A DNA stretch of 53,994 nucleotides from Chara braunii (GCA_003427395.1 BFEA01000301.1:832717-886710), one strand, 5' to 3'; numbered from the stretch's first letter, positions 38,610-49,458 are shown. Notes: generated from the letters alone by a model not told the origin. Made by a program: numbers and translations.

Positions 38610-38800
38610 ACACAGAATTCGATCCCCAGAGCCCTAACCCTGTACACTGAACCTGTGTGCTGCGTGAGATTCGATCCCTAGACCTACCCTATACCTGTAC
38701 TAGACCCAGTGAGCTGAGTAGGATTCAATCCCTAGACCTGCCCTGCGTCCTACGCTAGTCTGTAGGTCGGACAGTAGGACTTGATCCCTAGGTCTGCAGA
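38610..38800 (+). repeat. Array of TTCGATCCCTAG-like boxes
   Basis: Four similar boxes lie within about 170 bases: ATTCGATCCCCAG (38618), ATTCGATCCCTAGACCT (38670), ATTCAATCCCTAGACCT (38725) and CTTGATCCCTAGGTCT (38779). Each is followed by a C/T-rich segment with CCTGT or CCTGC. They resemble the T-arm-like boxes near the start of the B and C LTRs. No tRNA gene can be folded around them. Confidence 0.55.
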
Positions 38801-38895
38801 TTAGGAGTTAGATCTGTTACCGTTAGGCTGAGGAAGGCCTGTTCTAGAAGTCTCTATGTGAGTCTACTGACATGCTGCACCTGCAACATGCTGCG

Positions 38896-39145
38896 CCTGA
38901 AACGAGGGCCACTTTCAGGCCCTGTGTTGTTTTCAGCCTAGAAGCCTGAAAACTAGGGCCTACAGGCCCCGTGTCGTTTTCAGCCTAAAAGCCTGAAAAC
39001 AAGGGCCTACAGGCCCTGTGTCGTTTCAGCCTGAAAGCCTGAAAACAAGGGCCTACAGGTCCTGTGTCGTTTCAGCCTAAAACAGGGCCCTCCAGGCCCT
39101 GAGTCTTTTCAGCCTGAAATGGAGGGCCATTTTCAGGCCCTCATC
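38896..39145. repeat. Minisatellite with about 47-bp period
   Basis: GCCTGAAAAC begins at 38944, 38991 and 39037, each followed by a GGGCCTACAGG segment and a GTGTCGTTTTCAGCCT segment. Degenerate copies extend on both sides, for about five units. Many short palindromes such as AGGCCT and CAGGCCCTG occur. Confidence 0.85.
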
Positions 39146-39297
39146 AGATCGACCTGCCCTGAAACTCAGGCACCAGACCAGGGTTTTAGCACAGGCCATT
39201 TTGGGTCTGTTTTCAAGACAACCTTTGTTTGAGCTTCAATGCCAGGCTCTGGCACGTTTTGGCATTGGCAAGAGCAGCCTCCTGGACGGGCCAGCAC

Positions 39298-39305
39298 TAT
39301 ATAAG
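39298..39305 (+). promoter_or_regulatory. TATA box of putative LTR D
   Basis: TATATAAG in a GC-rich context (CCAGCACTATATAAGACTGG), followed about 30 bases on by pyrimidine/purine-mixed sequence suitable for a transcription start. A GT-donor-like CACAGGTTAGTA lies at about 39586. Confidence 0.55.
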
Positions 39306-40175
39306 ACTGGCCCGCCCTGCAGGCTGCAGATAGTTCATAGGGACTTCCCAGGCACTTCACGTGCAGTTCAGGAGGCAGGAGGTAGTCGTCCAGATTCGGC
39401 AGCAGCACTCTGGAGGAGCGCTGCAGTAGTAGTAGTAACGTTAGCAGTAGTCTTCACTGCTGGGCTATTAGGAGCTAGAGTAGCACTGGAGAGAGCGAGA
39501 GATTCGGCGGAGGCCAGGGAGACTTACCTGCAGCGCCATAGCTCCAGCTCGTCCACGAGGTACCTGCAGCACAGCGCCATCTTCACAGGTTAGTACCTGG
39601 CACATGAGAGAGAGTGAGTTCTTCTTCTTCCTCTTCTCACCCTCTCACTGCCTGACTTTACTGCATCAGCAGACTACGAGAGAGCGGGCTTGGTGACAGT
39701 TGGATCCTGACTCGACATTGGGCTTCAGACATTTGACGAGGGATTATCTGGGAGTTGTACCGCAGACTTGGTTTGACGACATTCCCATCTTCCCCCTCTT
39801 CTTCGTCTGAACCCCTCCTCTCCGTCTGTGTATGGTCTGGACCTGGCGCATTCTTCCTGTGTGTAGCGCCAGGCCCCCTTCACACCTTGTGATGAGAATG
39901 ATGTATGTTTGGACTGCATTGCGACATTGATTGGGCTAGTCATTGGTATTCTAGCATTCTGCTGCGCTGTCTTGTACTACGTGAGAGAGATCAGTCCCGG
40001 TCAGGTCAGGGCTTATATCTAAGTCTTCCACTGCACTACAACGTGCCATTTTGTATGTATCAGGATGCACATTGCTTGTTGAGATTCCACTAGCACTGCA
40101 TTGTCCATTCAGTCCTTTTTATCACATTGCGGATCCTTGGCTATATATATACATCGCCCAACTGGGCATGTAACA

Positions 40176-40380
40176 GTTCGTATCGGAACACCGCACGTGA
40201 ACAAGGACAACCTGATCTGACACGTGTGCGGGGACTAAGTAGTTAATTAGTTTTGATTGATTGATTGATTAGCGCATACTAATTAGCCCCCAAAATCGCG
40301 ATTTTGACCTAACTGCCGAAAATCAAAATTTTTATTTTTTCTTCGATTTTGTTTTCCTGCTATTTCTGTTGTGGAAAATC
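40176..40380. other. Short spacer left of C2
   Basis: Contains the PBS-like segment (40177-40189) and then AT-rich sequence with TTGATTGATTGATTAG. No gene. Confidence 0.5.
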
Positions 40381-40384
40381 ACAA

Positions 40385-41272
40385 TGCAATCAGACTCGTT
40401 CTCAAACACACTTTTCATGCATGTAAACAGCATGGCATCAAACTGGCGACATGCGCCCACTCAAAACTCAGAGATATGGCTTTCAGATACGAGTTCACTC
40501 TCCATTGGCTATGGCGACTTCAGTGCCCAAACAACTCACTGTTTACACACACTGGATCACCCTGGATATCCCACACGCATCACTCTGAACACTCGACACA
40601 CACACACACTCTCTACTAACTACAGCTATGGCAGCTTTGGCTGCCTCTAACCTATTGCTAAACTAACTCCTCCTCTCTCGCCCACTGCGACCTCCGGGCT
40701 CATCTGCAGACCTCCTTGCCCAAGTCGCTATGGCAGCGCTTCCGCATGGCTCACGCAGGAATGAATGAAAGGCTGGGCGCTGCCTCTTGATTTATACTTC
40801 AGAAACTCGTTGGTCTGCCCTTTGCCATCAGCCCATGGTGCTCACAGTCCCCCCGTGGTACTTGCTGGACCGGACTGGGACTGACTGGACCTCCCGCTGA
40901 CTGACTGTGGACTCACCACTATCCTACCGACGTCGTACTGCTGTTGCACTGCAGTTTAGTCCACCACTTGCCTCGCCACTTGACCACTTGCCCACTTGCC
41001 TACCTTCTAGAAGGTCTACAGCTAAGCTTCCGGAACTCACTAAGACTTCTACGCTATAGACCTACAGATCGAANNNNNNNNNNNNNNNNNNNNNNNNNNN
41101 NNNNNNNNNNNNNNNNNNNNNNNNNNNNCAGACCTACCAACTGTCTACGAATACGCAGGTCACAGGTTCAACTCTCGGGGTCTACACAGATACTGTACAT
41201 GGGTAGGGTGAGGTCTAGGGATCAAACCCTGGGTACTACATCCGCTACTGCTAAGAGGTGAAAACCGTTTCA
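40385..41272 (-). repeat. 3' LTR of C2
   Basis: It matches 48000-48837 from TGCAATCAG to CCGTTTCA, apart from small indels and the gap 41074-41128. It contains TATAAAT (minus, 40806-40800) and a T-arm-like box at 41215-41232 reading CCAGGGTTTGATCCCTAG on the minus strand. Confidence 0.92.
41074..41128. other. Assembly gap (55 N)
   Basis: A run of 55 N. In the other LTR of the same element the matching interval between GATCGAA and CAGACCTACC is only about 24 bases, so the gap length is nominal. Confidence 0.95.
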
Positions 41273-41310
41273 CTCCCGCTGTCTTAAATTCGAGGTCCTC
41301 CAAGAACATC

Positions 41311-41880
41311 TCAGTCCAAGGCGGGACATTTACCTTTCTTGTCACGCTCGTAGGCTCTGACTATGTCGGGAGCGGTTTCTAGAAGTTCTGTTTTCGTGAA
41401 CCAGCGGTCGTCTTCGGGTTCCTGATAGGCAAATCGGACCTTATACTGTTTCTAGGGAGGACCTCTACCTCCTGTTCTGAACACATCCTCATCTACAACG
41501 CCGTCAATGTCATAACTTCCATCCATATCCGGGGGGATCATGGATCTTCGGGAAGGGAACTGTTGACTTGTGACACACGGCAGCAGATTCGAAGCATGNA
41601 ACACAGGGTATGTGTGGAGGTGTGCTGGAATCTCAATGCTATAGGACAGTCCATCCTCTCCGCCCTTGACTTCTAGAACCGGCCACGGCCCTCTATATGC
41701 AGGCAGTAACTTTTGCGATATGTTTTCTTCGGGGGCAAACTCTTTAGCCTTGACCCAGACTAAGTCGCCGACGTGAAACTGCGATGGGCGACAATGTTTA
41801 TTGGCTTGTTCTATCATTTTGTGCTGGGCCTTCCTAAGGTTCTCAACAACAGTTGCTAACTCTTTCTCATGCTGCAAAGC
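41311..41880 (-). pseudogene. C2 Pol C-terminus: GPY/F module and chromodomain
   Basis: The frame 41877-41452 reads QHEKELATVVENLRKAQHKM, SQFHVGDLVWVKAKEFAPEE and YRGPWPVLEVKGGEDGLSYS (GPY/F module), then YPV-x-HASNLLPC (an N at 41599) and QQFPSRRSMIPPDMDGSYDI. A stop falls in the linker; in the same frame the chromodomain KQYKVRFAYQEPEDDRWFTK and TELLETAPDIVRAYERD continue to the natural stop at 41313-41311. This module is better kept than in C1, which is frameshifted here. Confidence 0.83.
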
Positions 41881-41924
41881 AAACTCCCTGGTTCAGGGCG
41901 GTAGCCTGTGGACCTGGTCCCGGT

Positions 41925-42684
41925 TCAAACGTCCAATGGTCTACGAGGTCTAAAGGACTTGTGCAGTTCATTGGGAGTACGGCAAGTGGATAGGTGCACG
42001 CTGTTGTTGTATGCACTAGCGACCTTGGGCAAAATCTCATCCCAGCTGATCTGATCTGGTCTAATATACATGCGCAGAACTTGTTTTAGGATCTTGTTCA
42101 TCTGTTCTGTCTGACCGTTAGTCTCTGGGTGACGGTCGAACGACATTAACAACTTAGTCGTAGACTCTCATGAGTTCTTGCCAGTTCTGGCTGGTGAAAC
42201 GACTATCTCTATCACGAACTATTGACAATGGGATTCCATTCTCACTAACCCAAAAGTCAAAGAACCTCTGTATTACTAAATCTGTACGTGCCTCTGCAGG
42301 CAAAGGAACAAAAACTGCATACTTACTAAAACGGTCNACTATGACCATGACTTGGCTCTTACCATGTCTGCTCTTGACTTGGGTGTCCATGAAATCTATG
42401 GACACTGAGTCTCCCGGCTGATCCGGAACACGCAAGGGTCTGAGAAGACCAAGGGGTACGCGTGTAGTAGTATTGTTACGTTGGCATACTTTACAACTGT
42501 GGACATACTCTATGCAGTCATTCTTCATTCCGAGCCAGGTATACGCGCGCATTAGATTGGCTAATGTCTTTTGCCAACCGAAGTGTCCCTCAGTATCGTG
42601 ACATTCCCCTAGGATCAGATTAGGGATCTCTTCGCTGTTGGGAACGCACAGGCGGTCAAACACATTAGTCTTCTCAAACAGCAA
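41925..42684 (-). pseudogene. C2 integrase
   Basis: The frame 42684-42154 begins with the zinc finger: ECHDTEGHFGWQKTLANL (HxxxH) and VHSCKVCQRNN (CxxC), all four ligands present. The core follows with SIDFMDTQVKSRHGK (first Asp) and LSIVRDRDSRFTSQNW (second Asp). An N at 42337 makes one residue unknown. The frame ends at YD near 42154; after a shift, 42152-41925 carries RHPETNGQTEQMNKILKQV with the catalytic Glu and VASAYNNSVHLSTCRTPNEL. All catalytic and zinc residues are present, unlike C1, so C2 would be the better guide to the family integrase. The frameshift and downstream stops still inactivate it. Confidence 0.87.
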
Positions 42685-42719
42685 CCCGTCTGCAGTGCGG
42701 TAATCTGGTTCGGTCTCTG

Positions 42720-43150
42720 GGGCCTCTCTAACTCTTTAGGAGGTCGCTATAGATAGGGTCCTGCACATACGCTTGTTTCACTTTCTCCTGCAGGTCTCTC
42801 CCTATATCCAGATAATGTACTATGGCTCCAAAGTAGTTTCATCTCCTACTTAGAGCATCCGCCACTACATTGTACTTGCCCTTCACTGGCTTGAGCTCAA
42901 AGTCGAATTGGTCTATCTCTGCGGCCCACCTGGTCAACTTAGGTGTCATCTTGGCCTGGGTCTTCAACCAACGAAGTGTCTCGTGGTCAGAATACACTTT
43001 GAAGTGCCTCCCAAGCAGATAGTGCTTCCAATGGTCTAAAGCCTACCTGAGAGCGTAGAGTTCTCTCTCGTACGTGGAGGTAGCAACCTTCTCACACGGC
43101 ATCCTCGCTGACATGAACTCTACGGGCCTATAACCATTGTCGTCGTCTTG
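42720..43150 (-). pseudogene. C2 RNase H, interrupted
   Basis: The frame continues from the RT past a TAG at 43153-43151 (Gln in C1): QDDDNGYRPVEFMSARMP and STYERELYALR, then a second TAG at 43045-43043, again where C1 has Gln, then ALDHWKHYLLGRHFKVYSDH, LRWLKTQAKMTPKLTRWAAE and YNVVADALSRR. More stops follow at the pre-integrase linker. The RNase H fold is recognisable throughout. Both stops are explained by CAG to TAG changes. Confidence 0.8.
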
Positions 43151-44284
43151 CTATAACACGGCGCCTATCCCATACTGACTTGCGTCCGTGGTAACGACAA
43201 ATGGCAAGGACGGATCTGCTACTTTGAGGCCAGGATATTCTATTAACGCGCGCTTTAACTTCTTGAGCGCAGACGTACAATATTTATCCCATTGCCAGAT
43301 TGCCTCTTTCTTTAGCAATCTGCGCAAGGGGGCGGCGATAGTGGAGAAGTTCCTCACGAACTTCCTATAGTAGTTAGCTAAGCCTAGGAACGACCGCAAC
43401 TCTGTTAATGTGCGGGGTGTCGGCCAGTCTCTAATCGCCGCGATCTTGCTGTCCTCTGGCTTAATGCCATCTCCGTCCAACACGCGGCCCAAGTACAAGA
43501 CTTGCGTCTTGGCCCACTCGCACTTCTTCGCGTTGATCTTGAAGTTAGCCTCTCTAAGCTTCTCCAAGACCTGCCTCAAATGACCCTGGTGCTCCTGGAG
43601 GGTCTTGCTAAAAACTAGGATATCATCTAAGTAAACTACTACAAATTTATCTAACCACGGTCTAAACAGGTCATTCATACAACGCTGAAAAGTAGCTGGC
43701 GCGTTGGTTAGTCCAAAGGGAATCACTATAAACTCATAATGCCCATATCTAGTCCGGAATGCCATCTTGTACTGATCATCAGGATGGACTTCTATCTGAT
43801 GGTATCCGGACTTTAAGTCTATCTTAGAGAAATACTTACAACCTTGCACCCGATCTAAAATATCGTCAACCCTGGGCAGCGGCTCAGCATTCTTCACTGT
43901 GATCGCATTCAGACCCCTATAGTCTATACACATACGAAGCTCTCCTTCCTTCTTGGGGACAAATAAAACTGGTGCTCCAAAAGGAGATGAACTGGGTCTG
44001 ATCCAACCCTTCTCAAGGAGTTCGTCTAACTGCTTGCGAAGGTCCTCTAACTCTCTAGGGGACATCCGGTAGACTGCACCCTTAGGAGTTCTACTGCCAG
44101 GCTCTATCTCTATCCTATGTTGGATGGGTCGTGGCACTACTCCTGTCGGCGACTCAGTCAAATCTTTAAACTCTTCCAGCAGCTTGGCAATTTTTGGATC
44201 TATGGAACTATCCTTTTCTTGGCCCTCAGTGACAGGTCTAACATACACTACGAAGACCTGTTCCTCTAACTGCTCCTTTCTCAC
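43151..44284 (-). pseudogene. C2 reverse transcriptase, long open frame
   Basis: This 377-codon open frame is the longest in the window. It covers the protease-RT linker (FKDLTESPTGVVPRPIQHRI), the RT fingers ([55 protein letters not shown]), the palm with [40 protein letters not shown] and [19 protein letters not shown] (YLDD at 43633-43622), the thumb (FKINAKKCEWAKTQVLYLG) and the connection LRSFLGLANYYRKFVRNFS up to the first RNase H Asp in VVTTDASQYGIGAVL. All RT catalytic residues are intact. The first Met is not a true start, since RT is made as part of a polyprotein. The open part ends at a CAG-to-TAG type stop. Confidence 0.9.
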
Positions 44285-44656
44285 GAAACGCGCAAATGCG
44301 GGAGCACCGAGACAGAGAGTAGCCTCAGCTTCTTCAGCGCCCTACGGCTAATGTAACTACGGGTAGCCCCCGAGTCTATAAGGGCCCCTACTCTACTTCT
44401 AAACACCTCTACATCTACCAAAATCAGTTATCCCTTACTCTCCCTTTCATTTTGGCCCAGGCTGGCATCCTCTCCTTTAGCTCTTCCGCCACACCTGTGA
44501 GGGACGTGCCTAAAGAGACGCTAACACAAGCAGTCTCTGGACAGCTATCTGGGCACGGGCCTGCAACCTCTACCATAGGCTCATGTGGGTTGGGAGTGTC
44601 CTGTTCGCGCGCGCTCACTTCTCCACATGGCCGGGAAGTAGGGGCAGTTGCGACCC
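44285..44656 (-). pseudogene. C2 protease, mostly deleted
   Basis: The retropepsin loop RVGALIDSGATRSYISRR is readable on the minus strand with D-S-G at 44376-44368. Only about 25 bases later the sequence jumps to GAPAFARFVRKEQ, which lies just before RT; in C1 about 350 bases separate the two. The flap and the second half of the protease are therefore lost. The upstream part (about 44693-44424) holds the linker VSLGTSLTGVAEELKERMPA, in another frame. Confidence 0.8.
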
Positions 44657-46517
44657 CTACTGGCGGCTGCCTTTTGACTGCTGAGCAGCCCAACGGGNCT
44701 GTCTATACTTTGGACAAAATTTAATTACGTGCGCCGGGTCACCACAGAATACGCACTGACCCATGTTCACGCGTTCCTGCCATAATCGCAGGTCCAAGCC
44801 TAGGTGCCATCCTCCTTGAGGTGCTCTTCCACCTCCTCGTTGTGGGGACCGATTACCCTGGCGATTTAACGAGGGACCTTGACCCCTACCTCCCACTTGG
44901 CGGTTTCCCTGTCCGCCAACCCCCTGTGCGCCCGGTCNTCGGCCTCCCATGGCCTGGCCCCTTTGGCCCTGGCCTCCTCCTCTACCTTGCGGCCTCCCTC
45001 CGGCCGCGACAGCAGCATAAGACCTCCCCTGCCCTACACTACTGTACTCCTCCCCTAGGCCCCACTCAATCTGATCAAATGGGACCTCTTCGGTACCACC
45101 TCCTCTAATGTTTGGATCAAGTGATCCTTGGCCTCGACTTGGCCCGAGATGGTACGATCCTTCCACTTCTTCCCCTTCTTCCCCTTCTTCATGTCCTTAT
45201 GCCAGTGATGTCGGCCTGCTGAGATTTGTCAAAGAAATGCCCGCGTAGGGCCTCTGGAATGGCACGATAAAACTGGACCAGCTGGGGTTCAGTGACCCCA
45301 TGGTCCGGGACGGCTACTAAGTCGTCCATGGTACCCTTGAGTGCCCTGGCACTCCTTCACTGCCGTGAGTGGATCATTTGCAGCTTATCAGAGGCTCTCA
45401 TGCCTCGCGTTGGGTCAGCGAACCGCTCCTTGAGGAGCTTGAGGAATTGGGAAAGAGGGGTGACTTTGGAATATGCAACCAGGTTGTTTTCACAACCGGC
45501 TGTACGCGCAAGAGACCTGGCGAAACTAGCCGCGTCATCTTTGAGGGCCTAGAAGGCCACGAGGACTTTTTCCTCTATTAGGATATGTTGCAGGTAAATA
45601 TAACTATTGACACTGGCTTCCCAGTTGTCAAAATTTTCTTCCTTCTTTCCCCCGTAGGCATCTCGGAACTCAAGTTTCACAGAGTCCTTACGGGGCCTGG
45701 CCTCTCCCTCTATAGCGGCTACAGCTTTGGCACCCTGAATGGCGCCCTCACAAAACTTCCCTACATTCTCTCTCAATTGCTTGACTTCGCCCCCAATGTG
45801 GATGACGATCTCGCGCGCATAGTCTCTAAACCCTAACCGCATGGCACTCAAGGCTACATCTTGACTCCAGCTAGCCTGGCGCTCTTCAATCCAGGCCTTG
45901 CTCAACACTTCCAGGTACCCCAGTACTTTGTCCCACTTGGCCTTATCAGTCGGCTGGGCCATCATCTCTTGCCTACATGCTTGCACCTTCGCCACCTCTG
46001 CAGCCATTCTACTCACTTCCTCTCTCCTCCTTTTCTTCTCTCGCTTCTTCCTCAACTTCCATGCCAATTTCTGCTCCTCCCTTTCTCGCCTTTCCATAGG
46101 ATCTGTCATTGTTGCGAGCTCACTGGCTAGCGCAGCCCTCTCATCCTCAGTCGCGTAGGACTCCGCCTCTTCCTCTTCACCCAACCATAAATTAGCAACC
46201 CACTCGCTGATCTTCTTCTCTAGCCCTGTATCTGTTTCCCTTGTCATCGTGCCACCACTACTCCCTTCTCCACTCTCAATCCCCATTCTCTCCTTTTGTT
46301 CTTCTGCTGCCGCTTCTTCTTCAGCAGCCTTCTCGTTCTTCTTCATCTCCTCCTCCACTTCCTTCATTTTCGTCGCCCGCTCGTCTGCGATAGCCTTTAG
46401 CTTCGCCTGCTTCTCACGCTCTTTCCTCTCCCTATTCTCTTTCACTATGGCGGCCATCTTCGCTTGCTGCTCAGGGGTGTAGAAATTAGTCTCCTTCCCA
46501 ATGCGGGTCCCAACCAT
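44657..46517 (-). pseudogene. C2 Gag
   Basis: The main frame 46517-45549 (322 codons, ATG at 46517) starts MVGTRIGKETNFYTPEQQAK, then a Lys/Glu/Ala-rich coiled coil (ENRERKEREKQAKLKAIADE, EEEMKKNEKAAEEEAAAEEQ), a basic stretch KLAWKLRKKREKKRRREEVS and the capsid domain with LEFRDAYGGKKEENFDNWEA. A TAG at 45551-45549 interrupts; ALKDDAASFARSLA and VAVPDHGVTEPQLVQF continue beyond with more stops. A Gly/Arg/Gln-rich nucleocapsid (45166-44657) has the CCHC knuckle CVFCGDPAHVIKFC at 44755-44714, complete. This start aligns only loosely with C1, whose first 40 residues differ. Confidence 0.85.
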
Positions 46518-47770
46518 GGTGATAGGTGTACAACCAGGTTAGAGGTTCCAAACCTCACCACGTAGACGCCAACCCCTGACTAACTGACCTACTGACTCAA
46601 TCTAAGACTTACAGAATCCTGACAGGGATCCTGTCAACTATGGTCTCTAGCCTAAACCTACGCTATGGCTGTCACTACTGAACCAGTGGCTGATCATGTA
46701 GTCTTTTAAGGAGATCCCCCAAACTCCGCAAGAATTCTTTGACGTCACAAACAGGACGATGTGATCAGCTTGGTTTTGCCTATGCTTTCAGCCCACAACT
46801 CAGCCATTCCGGCCTACTGTGCCACACCGAGCAGCCCGTCGGTCGGTACCGGTCCTCGGGAGGGTTTGACCTCCAGGACAGTCGAGTCGTCAGACACACA
46901 TCCTCAGCCTTACTTGGTCCGGTAGGGGAGTGGTTCAAACAGGCCCTCAACACTTGAAGACTGCTTGGTGTGTCAGCCCTGACTGTCGTTCAGGCCCACT
47001 GAGTCCTACCAACCGTTTCCAGTCGGTCAGCACCGGTCCTTGGGAGGGTTATGCCCCCCTGGAAAGTTGGATCAGCCACAGTCTTAGCCCTACAAGGTCA
47101 GACTAGGGTTTCGTCATCCAAGCCCTATCCTTCATCCACAGTGTACTATGACCTAGGACAGAAGAGACTCAATGTAGAAAGTACTCAGCAAGTACCAAGG
47201 GGTATGTGCACATCCATAGGGCAAGGGGTAGGCTAAGGGCTTGGCGAGATGTTACCAACTCCAGCATGGTCAAAGTCTTGGTCAACGGTCTTGGTCAATG
47301 CTGGTCAACTCTACAGTCAACCCTCGATCAACCCCCGATCAACTCTGGTAACGCTGGTCAACACTTCCGATCAACCCTCTCGGTCAACTCCCCGGTCAGC
47401 TATGGCTGCCGGCCCTTCTTCCTCGCCAATTCCCCTTCTTCTTCCATACCTCCCTCGCCTCCTTTCCCCCGCTCTCCCCTTCTTTCTCTTTTTTTTTTTT
47501 TTTTTTTTGAACGCCTCTTGGCTATGGCCGCTTCCTCTCCCTTCTCGGTCTCTCCTCCTCTGTCCTTCTCCCTCCTACTTCGTCACTCCGTGGCACAGGC
47601 TCCGCGGCTATGGCCGCTGTCTTTCTCCTTCGTGGACTGTGCAGCAACTTCATAGGTAAGTGACAACCAAATTTGTATTGCTCATCTCTCTCTCTCTCTC
47701 TCTCCTCGCCGTGGCGGTATCTTCAGCGCAGCAGGTACGTACTAACCCCATCTTGGATCGCTCAACCTTA

Positions 47771-47844
<74 letters not shown>

Positions 47845-47986
47845 TCTTTGTCGTTGTCTTCTTGCAGGTGCGCGGCGGTTTCTTCCACCTCATGTCCGCT
47901 ATGGCGGACTGTCACCTTCGGCGGCCACCTCGGCTATGGCGCATCAGGCCCTGCATACGACGGCGCGCATGGAATAGCGGGTACCA
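46518..47986 (-). other. C2 leader between PBS and gag
   Basis: It aligns with the C1 leader, including the GTCAA cluster (47266-47395), the T run at 47488-47508, the two CT runs (about 47684-47704 and 47771-47840) and the donor/acceptor-like pair at 47656 and 47867. No gene. Confidence 0.75.
47266..47395 (-). promoter_or_regulatory. TTGAC (W-box-like) cluster in C2 leader
   Basis: Seven TTGAC words on the minus strand plus several TTGATC variants, in the same place as in C1. Confidence 0.4.
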
Positions 47987-47998
47987 GCTCCGATACCA
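47987..47998 (-). other. Primer binding site of C2
   Basis: TGGTATCGGAGC on the minus strand, one base after the LTR end, identical to C1. Confidence 0.88.
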
Positions 47999-47999
47999 A

Positions 48000-48837
48000 T
48001 GCAATCAGACTCGTTCTCAAACGCACTTTTCATGCATGTAAACAACAGCACATCAAACTGGCGACATGCGCTCACTCAAAACTCCGAGATATGGCTTTCA
48101 GATACGAGTTCACTCTCCATTGGCTATGGCGACTTCAATGCTCAACAAACCCTGGATATCCCACACACATCACTCTGAACACTCGACACACACACACACT
48201 CTCTACTAACTACAGCTATGGCAGCTTTAGCTGCCTCTAACCTATTGCTAAACTAACTCATCCTCTCTCGCCCACTGCGACCTCCGGGCTCATCTGCAGA
48301 CCTCCTTGCCCAAGTCGCTATGGCAGCGCTTCCGGATGGCTCACGCAGGAATGAATGAAAGGCTGGGCGCTGCCTCTTGATTTATACTTCAGAAACTCGT
48401 TGGTCTGCCCTTTGCCATCGGCCCTTTGCCATCGGCCCATGGTGCTCACAGTCCCCCCGTGGTACTTGTTGGACCGAACTGGGACTGACTGGACCTCCCG
48501 CTGACTGACTGTGGACTTACTGCTATCCTACCGACCTCGTACTGCTGTTGCACTGCAGTTTAGTCCACCACTTGCCTCGCCACTTGACCACTTGCCTACC
48601 TTCTAGAAGGTCTACAGCTAAGCTTCCGGAACTCACTAAGACTTCTACGCTATAGACCTACAGATCGAACCCCTGCTGCCTATGGACCTACGACAGACCT
48701 ACCAACTGTCTACGAATACGCAGGTCACAGGTTCAACTCTCGGGGTCTACACAGATACTGTACATGGGTAGGGTGAGGTCTAGGGATCGAAACCTGGGTA
48801 TTGCATCCGCTACTGCTAAAAGGTGAAAACCGTTTCA
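48000..48837 (-). repeat. 5' LTR of C2
   Basis: 838 bp from TGAAACGG (48837) to ATTGCA (48000) on the minus strand. TATAAAT lies at 48386-48380. The T-arm-like box at 48780-48797 reads CCAGGTTTCGATCCCTAG, which contains a near match to the tRNA B-box consensus GGTTCGANNCC. Confidence 0.93.
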
Positions 48838-48841
48838 ACAA

Positions 48842-49365
48842 TAGCGCAACACCTGAAATTTCCATTTTCGTTTTTTTGAAAGTGCAAAATTTCGTTGTTT
48901 GGAATCCGAAATATATTTTTTCAAAAATTTCAATTTCCTTTTGCAATTTCCCGTTACTTGGAAATCCGGAATATTTTTCCAAAATTCTTTTTTCAAGATT
49001 TCAAAACGGTACGCAAAATCCCTCTTGCAGCTACCATTTTCCAAACTATGCATACTCTCATCTGAATAATTCCGAATATTTTTGTATTTTATTTTTGGAA
49101 TTCTTTTATCGGATAATCATTTGCAAGCTGAAAGTTTGAATTTTTTTCCTCATTAGTAATTTCGCACTTCAAGGGGAAATGGGAGGCCTACTGAACTTGC
49201 AAACCAGTATTTCTTTTCTCTCTCGAATTTTTTGCAAAGTTCAAACTTTTCTTTTTGATTAGTCGCTCCTTATCTGGGCGATTTATCCCACCCACCCCTC
49301 CCTACCTATGTTGTTGCCCCCTCTGATCTTCTCTATCTCCGACCCTGCAGCAGCATTGGTGAGTT
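48842..49365. other. AT-rich spacer before E
   Basis: T-rich sequence with many TTTTT and GAAATTT words. It resembles the AT-rich left spacer (259-1046) in style. If E has a 5' LTR and PBS they should be here, but no TG...CA boundary or tRNA-complementary site could be identified. Confidence 0.5.
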
Positions 49366-49458
49366 GCCACGTCAGCAGACCACGTCGGCAGGCCACCTCA
49401 GCAGGACACGTCAGCCGACAGTCGAGCCACGTCAGCAGCCGAGCAGTGCCACCTCACC
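49366..49458 (+). repeat. Degenerate CCACGTCAGCAG tandem array
   Basis: About six units of CCACGTCAGCAG and variants (CCACGTCGGCAG, CCACCTCAGCAG, ACACGTCAGC) lie within 93 bases, spaced 13-22 bases apart. ACGTCA is the reverse complement of TGACGT, a core bound by bZIP factors in plants. The array lies just upstream of the E gag frame. Confidence 0.65.

Larger units (their letters stand above)
38815..40175 (+). repeat. Putative LTR of an element D
   Basis: It starts TGTTAC (38815-38820) and ends GTAACA (40170-40175), a perfect six-base terminal inverted repeat of the kind found on LTRs. A TATA box at 39298-39305 lies about 480 bases inside, and a minisatellite lies before it. Directly after the end, TTCGTATCGGAAC (40177-40189) resembles the C-family PBS TTGGTATCGGAGC. 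If correct this is a 5' LTR of 1361 bp whose internal region would follow, disrupted by C2 at 40385. There is no second LTR in the window, so this stays tentative. Confidence 0.4.
40385..48837 (-). mobile_element. Element C2, Ty3/gypsy chromovirus, C family
   Basis: C2 spans 8453 bp in the draft and has the same minus-strand order as C1: 5' LTR (48837-48000), PBS, leader, gag, a deleted protease, RT, RNase H, integrase, chromodomain and 3' LTR (41272-40385). Four identical bases, ACAA, flank it (40381-40384 and 48838-48841). A 55-N gap lies in the 3' LTR. The RT is better preserved than in C1, but protease and RNase H are broken. Confidence 0.93.

Noticed and set aside
38610-38800. tRNA genes or a tRNA-derived SINE
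   Set aside because: The T-arm-like boxes have no matching acceptor, D or anticodon arms, and no A box at proper spacing was found.
45861-46482. Leu/Ser-rich plus-strand frames
   Set aside because: Shadow of the C2 Gag coiled coil on the minus strand.
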